Assembly (NCBI GenBank): GCA_958346165.1 | Contig: CATVQO010000041.1 | Span: 1 to 11,180, forward strand | DNA from: an uncultured Collinsella sp. | GTDB taxonomy: Bacteria > Actinomycetota > Coriobacteriia > Coriobacteriales > Coriobacteriaceae | Reading direction: 5' to 3' | Length of the DNA: 11,180 bases | Shown here: one piece after another, positions 1 through 8,125 of the stretch | Position numbering within the stretch: position 1 is the first letter of the stretch | Layout: every line of letters begins with the position of its first letter | Position numbers and translations under genes: made by a program | The notes under the pieces: generated by a model | What the model saw: only the letters and a program-made list of their open reading frames with translations | Told to the model about the DNA's origin: nothing | The model's database searches: none

Positions 1-779
1 ATAAACTGGTCGAGTACTTTGCCGACGCCCCTGCGGGCGTCGGTTTTTCCGACCTAGACCTCAATAACATTCCGCGCCATATCTCGTGCATCATGGACGG
101 CAACGGCCGTTGGGCCACGGCGCGCGGTCTTGCCCGCACCGAGGGTCACAAGGCCGGTATCGTCTCTCTGCGCGAGATTATTACCGCCTGCGTGCGCCTG
201 GGCGTCGACGTGCTTTCGGCCTATGCGTTTTCTACCGAAAACTGGAATCGCCCGCAGCACGAGGTCAACGTTCTCATGCATTTGTTTGCCAAGACGTTTA
301 TCGACGAACTGCCGTTGCTGAAGCGCGAAAACGTGCGCGTTGTGTTTTTGGGTGACATTTCTGCGTTGCCCAAGAAGACCCGTGATGTCTTTGAGCGCGG
401 TCTTGCCGAGTGTGCAGACCATACCGGTATGACCCTGGCGCTCGCCGTTAACTATGGTGCCCGTGCCGAGATCACGCGCGCTGCCCGTCAGCTCGCCTTC
501 GATGCGGCCGCCGGTAAGATTGACCCTGCCGCAATTGATGACGATATGGTGGCGTCGCACCTGTACACCGCCGGTCTTCCCGATCCCGAGCTCGTTATTC
601 GTACCTCGGGCGAGCTGCGCCTTTCGAACTATCTGCTGTGGCAGGTCGCTTATGCCGAGTTTTATGTCACCGATACCTATTGGCCCGACTTTGATCGCTG
701 GGGTCTTGTTGAGGCTATCTTGGCTTATCAGGGCCGCGACCGTAGGTTTGGTGGATTGAGTAAGACCGAGGAGGCTTAA
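1..779 (+). CDS. uppS: Isoprenyl transferase / undecaprenyl diphosphate synthase, 5'-partial
   Basis: This cis-prenyltransferase condenses isopentenyl diphosphate onto farnesyl diphosphate to make the long-chain carrier lipid for peptidoglycan and other wall polymers. The family signature MDGNGRWA is present, with the catalytic Asp directly after the Met codon at 93. YAFSTENWNRP and the C-terminal RTSGELRLSN block, followed by a YAEFYVTDTYWPDFD-type segment, are also present. The frame stays open from position 3 with family-like sequence before the signature (NIPRHISCI), so the ATG at 93 is internal and the true start lies a few codons before the window. About 258 residues are visible, close to the usual family length of about 250. 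The end is intact. A GAGGAGG in its last codons is the ribosome binding site for cdsA, which begins 2 nt after the stop. First visible gene of the lipid/isoprenoid operon. Confidence 0.95.
   Translation, partial: KLVEYFADAPAGVGFSDLDLNNIPRHISCIMDGNGRWATARGLARTEGHKAGIVSLREIITACVRLGVDVLSAYAFSTENWNRPQHEVNVLMHLFAKTFIDELPLLKRENVRVVFLGDISALPKKTRDVFERGLAECADHTGMTLALAVNYGARAEITRAARQLAFDAAAGKIDPAAIDDDMVASHLYTAGLPDPELVIRTSGELRLSNYLLWQVAYAEFYVTDTYWPDFDRWGLVEAILAYQGRDRRFGGLSKTEEA
768..774 (+). promoter_or_regulatory. Ribosome binding site fixing the GTG start of cdsA
   Basis: GAGGAGG lies in the last codons of uppS, 7 nt before the GTG at 782. This strong Shine-Dalgarno sequence is the main reason for accepting a GTG start, and it implies translational coupling of cdsA to uppS. 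Confidence 0.75.
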
Positions 780-781
780 TC

Positions 782-1696
782 GTGTCTGATCGTCCTAAGG
801 CAACTGCTCCCAAGGCGCCTGCCTCTTCGACACCTGTGCGCAGGGCCGCTGCTTCCAAGGCACCGGCTGCGAAGGGCGGCAGCGGCTCATGGCTGGCTGG
901 TTTTATTACCCGTGCTGCTGCCGGTATCGTCTATGCCGTCGTCTTTATCCTGTGTCTGGTTTTGGGTATCGTGCCTACGGCTATTTTTGTGTCCGTCATG
1001 AGCGGCTTGTGCTGCTATGAGTTCTTCCGCATGACGAAACTCGATGGCAAAGTGGCCAACGAGCGCCTGGGTATCGCTGCCGCCGTGCTCTTTCCGCTCT
1101 CGGCACTGGGCGACTCGATGCTTTTGAATGCCCTGCTTTTTGCTCTGATGCTTGCGGTGGGCATTTGGTATGTCTGGTCGCCGCGTACCCGCATATCCGA
1201 TGTAGCCGTGACGCTCATGGGTCCCATCTACACCGGTTTTATGCTGTCGGCCATCGTGTTGCTGCGCGATGCCGTGCCCGGTTTTGCCGGCGCCCTGCTT
1301 TCGGTGGGTGTTTGCGCGTCTCTCTGGGTCTCCGATTCGTTCGCCTATATCGTGGGTAGTCGTATCGGCAAGCACAAGATGGTCCCCAAGATTTCTCCCA
1401 AAAAGAGCTGGGAAGGCTTTTTCGGCGGCATCTTGGGATCGGTGCTCATCTGGCTCATTTTGTGGGCGACGCATTTCTATAAGCTGAGCTTGCCCTATGC
1501 GCTGCTGTGCGGCGTAGTCGTGTCCATCCTGGGCGTTATCGGCGACCTCATCGAGTCGCGCATCAAGCGTGGCGTGGGCGTCAAGGATTCCGGAAACCTT
1601 ATTCCGGGCCATGGCGGCATGCTCGATCGTAGCGATTCGCTTATCTTTGGCTGCATTACCGCGCAGCTGCTTTTGATGATCGGAGGCGTGCTGTAA
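782..1696 (+). CDS. cdsA: Phosphatidate cytidylyltransferase (CDP-diacylglycerol synthase)
   Basis: An integral membrane enzyme that converts phosphatidic acid and CTP to CDP-diacylglycerol, the branch point for bacterial phospholipids. The family signature is near the C terminus: SRIKRGVGVKDSGN (from residue 259), then GHGGMLDRSD (276-285), which includes the conserved K-D and H-G-G-x-x-D-R-x-D pattern. The rest is a series of hydrophobic membrane segments from about residue 38 on. The first 37 residues form a Lys/Ala/Pro-rich, probably cytosolic and disordered extension. The start is GTG at 782, supported by GAGGAGG 7 nt upstream inside the end of uppS; no ATG start would keep the whole reading frame. 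At 304 residues it is slightly longer than many homologues because of the N-terminal tail. The stop overlaps the dxr start codon by 1 nt. Confidence 0.95.
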   Translation: MSDRPKATAPKAPASSTPVRRAAASKAPAAKGGSGSWLAGFITRAAAGIVYAVVFILCLVLGIVPTAIFVSVMSGLCCYEFFRMTKLDGKVANERLGIAAAVLFPLSALGDSMLLNALLFALMLAVGIWYVWSPRTRISDVAVTLMGPIYTGFMLSAIVLLRDAVPGFAGALLSVGVCASLWVSDSFAYIVGSRIGKHKMVPKISPKKSWEGFFGGILGSVLIWLILWATHFYKLSLPYALLCGVVVSILGVIGDLIESRIKRGVGVKDSGNLIPGHGGMLDRSDSLIFGCITAQLLLMIGGVL

Positions 1697-2883
1697 TGTC
1701 ATTCCAGACGACGTATGGCTCCGATGGACGCCTTCGTGTTGCCATTCTGGGCTGTACGGGATCTATCGGCACCCAGGCACTCGATGTGTGTCGCCAGCAT
1801 GCCGATCGACTGCGGGTAACGGCGCTGTCCGTCAATTCCAGCACCTCGGAGCTCGTTGCCGCCGCCCGCGAGTTCTCGGTTCCGGCCGTTGCCGTTGCCG
1901 ACGCCGCCCACGGTGCGGACGCTGTGCTGCAGGAGCTGCCCGAGGGCACGGAGCTCGGTGTTGGTGCGCAGGCGGTTTGTGAGCTCGCACGTCGCGATGA
2001 TGTCGACTGTGTGCTTGTTGCCATTGTGGGCGCTGCCGGGCTCGAAGCGAGCCATGCGGCCCTGACCTCGAACAAGCGTCTTGCACTTGCTAACAAGGAG
2101 TCCCTCGTTGTCGGTGGCGACCTGCTGATGCCGCTGGCGCAGCCGGGTCAGCTCATTCCGGTCGACTCCGAGCACTCCGCCATCTACCAGTGTTATCTGG
2201 GGGAGAATCCGCGCGAGGCCCACTGCATTTGGCTCACCTGCTCGGGTGGTCCGTTCTTTGGCCGTACGCGCGATGAGCTCGATTGCGTGACACGCGCCGA
2301 TGCGCTGGCACATCCCACGTGGGCCATGGGCGCTAAGATCACGATCGACTCCGCCACCCTCATGAACAAGGGCCTGGAGCGTATCGAGGCGATGCACCTG
2401 TTCGGTTGCGACCTTGACTTTATCAACGTGGTCGTGCAGCGCCAGTCAAAGATTCACTCGATGGTCGAGTATGCCGACGGCTCCGTGATGGCACACCTTG
2501 GCGCCTCCGATATGCGCATTCCCATCCAGTTTGCCTTCTCGTATCCCGAGCGTTGGGATACGCCGGCGCCTCGTCTCGATTTTCGTGAGCTGGGGCAGCT
2601 TACCTTTGATGCCGCCGATATGGACACGTTCCGCTGCCTGGCGCTGGCCGAGCGTGCCGGCAAGACGGGCGGCACCATGCCGTGCGTGCTTAATGCGGCC
2701 AATGAGGTCGCGGTCGATGCGTTCTTACACGACGGCTGCAGCTTTACCGATATCGACCGCGTTGTGGAATCCTGCATGGATGCGCATGACGCGCAGGCGG
2801 TTACCTCGTTTGAGCAGCTTCGCGACATCGATGCCTGGGCGCGCGAAAAGGCCTCGCTGGTGCTTGCCGCAACCCATTCCTAA
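1696..2883 (+). CDS. dxr: 1-deoxy-D-xylulose 5-phosphate reductoisomerase
   Basis: Second enzyme of the MEP pathway: NADPH-dependent rearrangement and reduction of DXP to 2-C-methylerythritol 4-phosphate in the cytosol. This is the step blocked by fosmidomycin. The NADPH-binding loop GCTGSIG is at residues 19-25 and LANKESLV follows in the first domain. Metal ligands are visible as D157 and E159 in PVDSEHSAIYQ and as E228 in MNKGLERIEA. The substrate loop LTCSGGPF is at 180-187, the flexible-loop motif HPTWAMG starts at 206, and the C-terminal domain has VLNAANEVAVDAF. The length of 395 residues is normal. ATG at 1696 overlaps the cdsA stop (TAATG), with GGAGG 9 nt upstream, so the pair is probably translationally coupled. 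Position 182 is Cys where I recall Gly or Ala in common homologues. All key residues are present. Confidence 0.97.
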   Translation: MSFQTTYGSDGRLRVAILGCTGSIGTQALDVCRQHADRLRVTALSVNSSTSELVAAAREFSVPAVAVADAAHGADAVLQELPEGTELGVGAQAVCELARRDDVDCVLVAIVGAAGLEASHAALTSNKRLALANKESLVVGGDLLMPLAQPGQLIPVDSEHSAIYQCYLGENPREAHCIWLTCSGGPFFGRTRDELDCVTRADALAHPTWAMGAKITIDSATLMNKGLERIEAMHLFGCDLDFINVVVQRQSKIHSMVEYADGSVMAHLGASDMRIPIQFAFSYPERWDTPAPRLDFRELGQLTFDAADMDTFRCLALAERAGKTGGTMPCVLNAANEVAVDAFLHDGCSFTDIDRVVESCMDAHDAQAVTSFEQLRDIDAWAREKASLVLAATHS

Positions 2884-2907
2884 TCATAAGGATTGCTTTT
2901 TCGATTT

Positions 2908-4269
2908 ATGGATACTGTTCTGAGCGTTCTCTCATCGGTCTTTTGGGGCCTGCTGATGCTTTCCGTCCTTGTGTTTTTGCACGAGGGCGGCCACTTTTTG
3001 GCGGCGCGTGCCTGCGGCGTCCGCGTGACCGAGTTCTTTTTGGGCCTGCCGTGCCGCTTTGACATCCATTACACGTCGCGTCGCATTGGAACCAAGTTTG
3101 GCGTGACCCCGCTGCTGCTGGGCGGCTACGCTGCCATCTGCGGTATGGATCCGACCGACGTCTCGTGTGCCGATCGCGTGCTCGCGGCTATCTATCGTCA
3201 TGGTCGCGTGACCGTGGCCGACCTTGCCGCCGAGCTCGAGCTATCCGAGGAGGTTGTGCTCGAGGCATGCGCCTTGCTCTTGGGTTGGGGCTCTATCGCG
3301 CCTTGGTATGAGGAAGGGGAGAAGCCCTCGCCGAGCTACTATCCCACCAAGTATCAGACGCTGCCGCGAGACGCGGCGGGTTACACCACCTTTGACGGCC
3401 GCCGTTTCGATCGCGAACATTCAACTGCCGAGGGCGATGTGTGGGAGCTGCCGTGCGGCGAGGCCGAGTTCCTTGCGCAAGAGCGCTCGCACACCTATCT
3501 TGGCCAGGGTTTTCTCAAGCGCGCCTTTATGTTGCTCGCGGGCATTGTCGTCAATATCCTGACGGGCTTTTTGCTGTTGATGAGCATCTACTCTATCGCC
3601 GGTGTTTCGGTGCCGGTCGATAGCAATGTGATCGGTCAGGTCGACGAGGGCTCCATTGCTGCCAAGGCGGGCATCGAGGCCGGCGACGCGATTCTTAGTG
3701 TCGATGGCATGTCGTGCTCTTCCTGGATGGACGTGTACGATGCGATCGGAGCGGCCGCCGGCAAGGACGATATCGCCATTGAGTATCAGCGCGACGGCAA
3801 GAATCTTTCGACCTCGGTCGCGCTCAAGGAGGACGAGCGCCTAGGTGTGTACGCCTCTACGCAGGTGGTCCATTTGGATCCCATCACGTCGGCTCGCCTG
3901 TCGTTCTCCTATGTCGTGCAGACAGCGGAGGGCGTGATGCGCCTGCTCCAGCCGCAGCATACGATGGAGATTCTCGATCAGTCTTCTTCGATTGTGGGTA
4001 TTAGCGTTATGTCCTCACAGGCCGCTGCTGCCGGCCCTGCCACGTTCCTCTCGTTTGCCGCCCTCATTTCGTTCTCGCTTGGCTTTATGAACCTGCTGCC
4101 CATCCCACCGCTCGATGGCGGCAAGCTGGTCATCGAGATCATTCAAAAGATTGCGGGCCGCGAGCTTCCGCTCAAGGTCCAGACGATCGTGAGCTATGTG
4201 GGCATCGCGCTCTTTGCGCTGCTGTTTATCTACATGCTTCGTTCCGACATCCTTCGATTTATTCTGTAG
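2908..4269 (+). CDS. rseP: Site-2 (M50) membrane metalloprotease, RseP/Rip1 type, with winged-helix insert
   Basis: An intramembrane zinc protease of the family that cuts anti-sigma factors or other membrane-anchored regulators after a first cleavage. The zinc motif HEGGH is at residues 25-29 in the first membrane segment. GGY is at 72-74, within GGYAAICGM, which resembles actinobacterial Rip1. A single PDZ domain spans about 235-305, and NLLPIPPLDGG at 395-405 supplies the catalytic Asp (D403). Between GGY and the second membrane segment (about 202-232) lies an extra soluble stretch. Its first part (about 89-133) reads as a winged helix-turn-helix, and by family topology it faces the cytosol. 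ATG at 2908 is preferred. TTG at 2893 is also in frame, but AAGGA abuts it directly and lies 15 nt from the ATG, so the start is uncertain by five codons. The target is unknown; no anti-sigma factor is nearby. Confidence 0.9.
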   Translation: MDTVLSVLSSVFWGLLMLSVLVFLHEGGHFLAARACGVRVTEFFLGLPCRFDIHYTSRRIGTKFGVTPLLLGGYAAICGMDPTDVSCADRVLAAIYRHGRVTVADLAAELELSEEVVLEACALLLGWGSIAPWYEEGEKPSPSYYPTKYQTLPRDAAGYTTFDGRRFDREHSTAEGDVWELPCGEAEFLAQERSHTYLGQGFLKRAFMLLAGIVVNILTGFLLLMSIYSIAGVSVPVDSNVIGQVDEGSIAAKAGIEAGDAILSVDGMSCSSWMDVYDAIGAAAGKDDIAIEYQRDGKNLSTSVALKEDERLGVYASTQVVHLDPITSARLSFSYVVQTAEGVMRLLQPQHTMEILDQSSSIVGISVMSSQAAAAGPATFLSFAALISFSLGFMNLLPIPPLDGGKLVIEIIQKIAGRELPLKVQTIVSYVGIALFALLFIYMLRSDILRFIL

Positions 4270-4274
4270 GGGAG
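4268..4274 (+). promoter_or_regulatory. Ribosome binding site fixing the TTG start of ispG
   Basis: AGGGGAG overlaps the rseP stop codon and ends 8 nt before the TTG at 4283. No ATG in the ispG frame is comparably placed. The in-frame ATG at 4196 lies inside rseP with no evident site before it. Confidence 0.65.
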
Positions 4275-4282
4275 TGTTTGGA

Positions 4283-5365
4283 TTGTCTTTATCCCATCCT
4301 TTGCCGCGCGAGCTGACGCGCCCCGTGCATGTGGGCGGCGTGCAGATCGGTGGCGGCGCGCCGGTGGTGGTCCAATCCATGACCTGCACCGATACCGCTG
4401 ATGCCCAGGCAACGCTTGCGCAAGTGCGCGCGTTGGCGCAAGCCGGTTGCGATATCGTGCGCGTGAGTGTGCCCACCGAGGCCGCGCTTGAGGGTTTTCG
4501 CACCATCTGTGCCGAGTCGCCGGTGCCGATCGTTGCCGATATCCACTTTAACCATAAGCTCGCCATTGGCGCCGTTGAGGCGGGTGCCGCCAAGCTCCGC
4601 ATTAATCCCGGCAACATCGGCGATTGGGCCAAGGTCGATGCAGTGATCGATGCTGCGGGCGCTGCCGGGTGCGCGATCCGTATCGGTGTGAACGCCGGCT
4701 CGCTCGAGCAGGATATTGCCGAGCGCGACAATCTTTCGCAGCCCGAAAAGCTCGTGATGTCGAGCGAGCGTTTCGTCAAGCATTTTGAAGACCGCGGCTT
4801 TACGAACATCGTGCTTTCGGCTAAGGCCCATAGCGTGCAAACGACGCTTGATACCTATCGAGCCCTGTCGCGTGAGATTCCCCACGTTCCGCTTCACCTG
4901 GGCGTAACCGAGGCGGGTACCAAGCTTCAGGGCACCATTAAGAGCTCGGTGGGCCTTGGTATTCTGCTGTCTGAGGGTATCGGTGACACCATGCGCGTCT
5001 CGCTCACGGCCGATCCGGTCGAGGAGCCGCCGGTCGCCTGGGGTATCCTGCAGTCGCTGGGCCTGCGCCGCCGTGGTCCCGAGATCGTCTCGTGTCCCAC
5101 GTGCGCTCGTTGCCAGGTCAACCTCATTCCCATCGCCGAGGAGGTTACCGAGCGACTGAAGAACTATTCCGCGCCGCTTTCCATCGCCGTGATGGGATGT
5201 GCCGTTAATGGCCCCGGTGAGGCTTCTGATGCCGACCTGGGCGTTGCTTGCGGACGTGGTCAGGCCCTGCTCTTTTCGCATGGCCAGATCATTGGTAAAG
5301 TAGCTGAGGACCAAATTGTCGACGCGCTTATGGCCGAGGTCGACAAGCTTATTGAGGAGAAATAA
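4283..5365 (+). CDS. ispG: (E)-4-hydroxy-3-methylbut-2-enyl-diphosphate synthase (HMBPP synthase)
   Basis: Penultimate MEP-pathway enzyme: a [4Fe-4S] protein that reductively opens methylerythritol cyclodiphosphate to HMBPP. The N-terminal TIM-barrel part begins with RPVHVGGVQIGG and VVQSMTCTDT. The cluster ligands are C271 and C274 in SCPTCARC, and C306 in MGCAVNGPGEA, whose E313 matches the remaining ligand position of the E. coli enzyme. An additional Cys, C277, lies three residues after C274. With the TTG start at 4283 the protein has 360 residues, close to the E. coli length of 372. A longer frame from ATG 4196 would translate rseP sequence out of frame and is unlikely. proS starts on the base after the stop. 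With dxr in the same operon, the window carries two of the MEP steps. Confidence 0.95.
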   Translation: MSLSHPLPRELTRPVHVGGVQIGGGAPVVVQSMTCTDTADAQATLAQVRALAQAGCDIVRVSVPTEAALEGFRTICAESPVPIVADIHFNHKLAIGAVEAGAAKLRINPGNIGDWAKVDAVIDAAGAAGCAIRIGVNAGSLEQDIAERDNLSQPEKLVMSSERFVKHFEDRGFTNIVLSAKAHSVQTTLDTYRALSREIPHVPLHLGVTEAGTKLQGTIKSSVGLGILLSEGIGDTMRVSLTADPVEEPPVAWGILQSLGLRRRGPEIVSCPTCARCQVNLIPIAEEVTERLKNYSAPLSIAVMGCAVNGPGEASDADLGVACGRGQALLFSHGQIIGKVAEDQIVDALMAEVDKLIEEK

Positions 5366-7087
<1,722 letters not shown>

Positions 7088-7117
7088 TCGGCGATTTCGC
7101 TTGTAGTTCGATATACG

Positions 7118-7166
7118 GGACGGCCCCGCATTTCTCCAGATAGGGGAGATGCGGGGCCGTCCTTTT
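7118..7166 (+). terminator. Rho-independent terminator of the uppS-proS operon
   Basis: The arm GGACGGCCCCGCAT (7118-7131) pairs perfectly with ATGCGGGGCCGTCC (7149-7162). The stem extends inward by six more pairs, two of them G-T wobbles, to a 5-nt loop at 7138-7142. TTTT follows directly at 7163-7166. It lies 30 nt after the proS stop. The other strand has no T-run, so it acts mainly on the + strand. Confidence 0.92.
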
Positions 7167-7190
7167 ATCTTGTCGGCGTACTCAATCGCT

Positions 7191-7233
7191 AAAAGGAAAC
7201 CCCACAGCCCATGCGAGCTGCGGGGTTTCCTTT
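7191..7233 (-). terminator. Terminator of the minus-strand kinase gene, probably bidirectional
   Basis: Arms 7192-7208 (AAAGGAAACCCCACAGC) and 7217-7233 (GCTGCGGGGTTTCCTTT) pair over 17 positions with one A-C mismatch and an 8-nt loop. Read on the - strand, the stem ends in TTTCCTTTT, giving a U-rich tail 33 nt after the kinase stop codon. The + strand also ends in TTTCCTTT, so it may back up the operon terminator. Confidence 0.82.
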
Positions 7234-7265
7234 GTGCCTCCGATGCGAAATAAATCGCTCAGATA

Positions 7266-8030
7266 TTACTGATAATCGACGACGTCGATCCAGTTCTTCA
7301 GGAACTCATCGTTCACGTTGCGCTTACGAGCGAGCTCGGAAGCGGCGACGATGCTCGTCCACTGACGCACGACCTGCATGGGCATGTCGGCGCGGTCGCA
7401 GTAGAGCTCCAGATAAGCCTCGGCCTGGTCCTTGCTGTTGAGGGCAAAGAGCAGGTAGGTGGTGGCAACGTCGGCAGCAGGGGAGCCCTGGGTGGCGTGT
7501 GCCCAGTCGCAGACATAGAGCTGGCCGTCGTCGCCGACGATGACGTTGGAGGGGTTGAAGTCGCCGTGGCAGACCTTAAACTCCTTGGTCATGCCGTCCA
7601 GACGCTCCTGAAGGTTGTAGCGCGTGGTGGCATTGAGCTGATCGAGGCTGTCGATCATGCGGGCGAACTTGTCGCGCTGACGGTTGAGCAGCGGGGAGGT
7701 GTAGCCGTGGATCTCGATCTGGAGGTCGACGAACATCTCGAGGTACTCACCGAAGCGCTGGGGCTCGGCAGTCATCTTCTCGGCAAGGGTGGTGCCCGGA
7801 ACCTTCTCGGTCACGAGCGCCCAGCCGTTGGCGTTCTCGAGCTGGGAAACCTCGAGAGCCTTGGGGCTGCGGATGCCGCACTCATTGATGCGGGCAAGAT
7901 TCAAAGCCTCGTTGAACACGTCGGAGACAGGCTTGGTCTCGTTAAAGACCTTGACGATCTTGTCGCCCAGGTCGTAAACGACCTTGTTGCCACGGCGGAC
8001 GAGCTCGGTCTTGGAATCGGGTAGCAGCAT
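7266..8030 (-). CDS. Phosphotransferase (APH/choline-kinase fold) of unknown substrate
   Basis: A 254-residue protein with the protein-kinase-like phosphotransferase fold. The presumed ATP-binding lysine is K27 (DKIVKVFNE) with E41 (NEA) as possible partner. The catalytic loop is HGDFNPSN at 155-162, with the base at D157 and the metal-binding N162. The second metal Asp is D175 in CDWAHATQGSPAADVA. There are no membrane segments or signal peptide. The overall sequence recalls the TIGR02172-type group of small phosphotransferase-like proteins (from memory, not searched), whose substrates are not established. The catalytic residues look intact. ATG at 8030 has AAAGGA 7 nt upstream. It lies 89 nt downstream of adhE on the same strand and may be transcribed by read-through or from its own promoter. 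Nothing here supports naming it an antibiotic-resistance gene. Confidence 0.85.
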   Translation of the reverse strand: MLLPDSKTELVRRGNKVVYDLGDKIVKVFNETKPVSDVFNEALNLARINECGIRSPKALEVSQLENANGWALVTEKVPGTTLAEKMTAEPQRFGEYLEMFVDLQIEIHGYTSPLLNRQRDKFARMIDSLDQLNATTRYNLQERLDGMTKEFKVCHGDFNPSNVIVGDDGQLYVCDWAHATQGSPAADVATTYLLFALNSKDQAEAYLELYCDRADMPMQVVRQWTSIVAASELARKRNVNDEFLKNWIDVVDYQ

Positions 8031-8063
8031 GGTTGCATCCTTTCAACGATGCGATAGAAGCGA

Positions 8064-8100
8064 CGGCGGGGGTGTGTGAAACACCCGTGCACCCCCGCCG
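8064..8100 (-). repeat. GC-rich hairpin between adhE and the kinase gene
   Basis: Perfect 11-bp arms CGGCGGGGGTG (8064-8074) and CACCCCCGCCG (8090-8100) surround a 15-nt loop. An alternative inner stem, GGGTGT (8070-8075) with ACACCC (8081-8086), competes for the same bases. Neither strand has a T-run right after the hairpin. On the - strand, TTTTT and TTTTTT precede it, right after the adhE stop. It could be a tail-less terminator, an mRNA 3'-end stabiliser or an attenuator before the kinase gene; the sequence alone does not decide. Confidence 0.6.
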
Positions 8101-8104
8101 CAAA

Positions 8105-8125
8105 AAACCGTGCTAAAAACTAGCA
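8105..8125 (-). terminator. Weak terminator-like stem at the adhE stop codon
   Basis: On the - strand, TGCTA and TAGCA form a 5-bp stem with a 5-nt T-rich loop, overlapping the TAG stop. CGG and a TTTTTT tract follow. The stem is short and A/T-rich, so it would be inefficient alone, but it lies just ahead of the large GC hairpin at 8064-8100. Confidence 0.3.

Noticed and set aside
93..779. ATG at 93 as the start of uppS
   Set aside because: The conserved signature begins exactly here, and the frame is open upstream with family-like sequence (NIPRHISCI), so the gene begins before the window.
2893..2907. TTG 2893 as the start of rseP
   Set aside because: AAGGA abuts the TTG with no spacing and TTG is a rare start. 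ATG 2908 is preferred, though its spacing of 15 nt is long, so this stays open.
4196..4282. Upstream ATG for ispG inside rseP
   Set aside because: It would add 29 residues encoded out of frame within rseP, without homology to IspG and without an evident ribosome binding site. TTG 4283 has a well-placed one.
7266..8030. Aminoglycoside resistance gene
   Set aside because: The fold is shared with many unrelated small-molecule kinases. No aminoglycoside-specific features or mobile context directly support resistance.
8064..8100. Standard rho-independent terminator
   Set aside because: No T-run follows the stem on either strand, so it is listed only as a hairpin of uncertain role.
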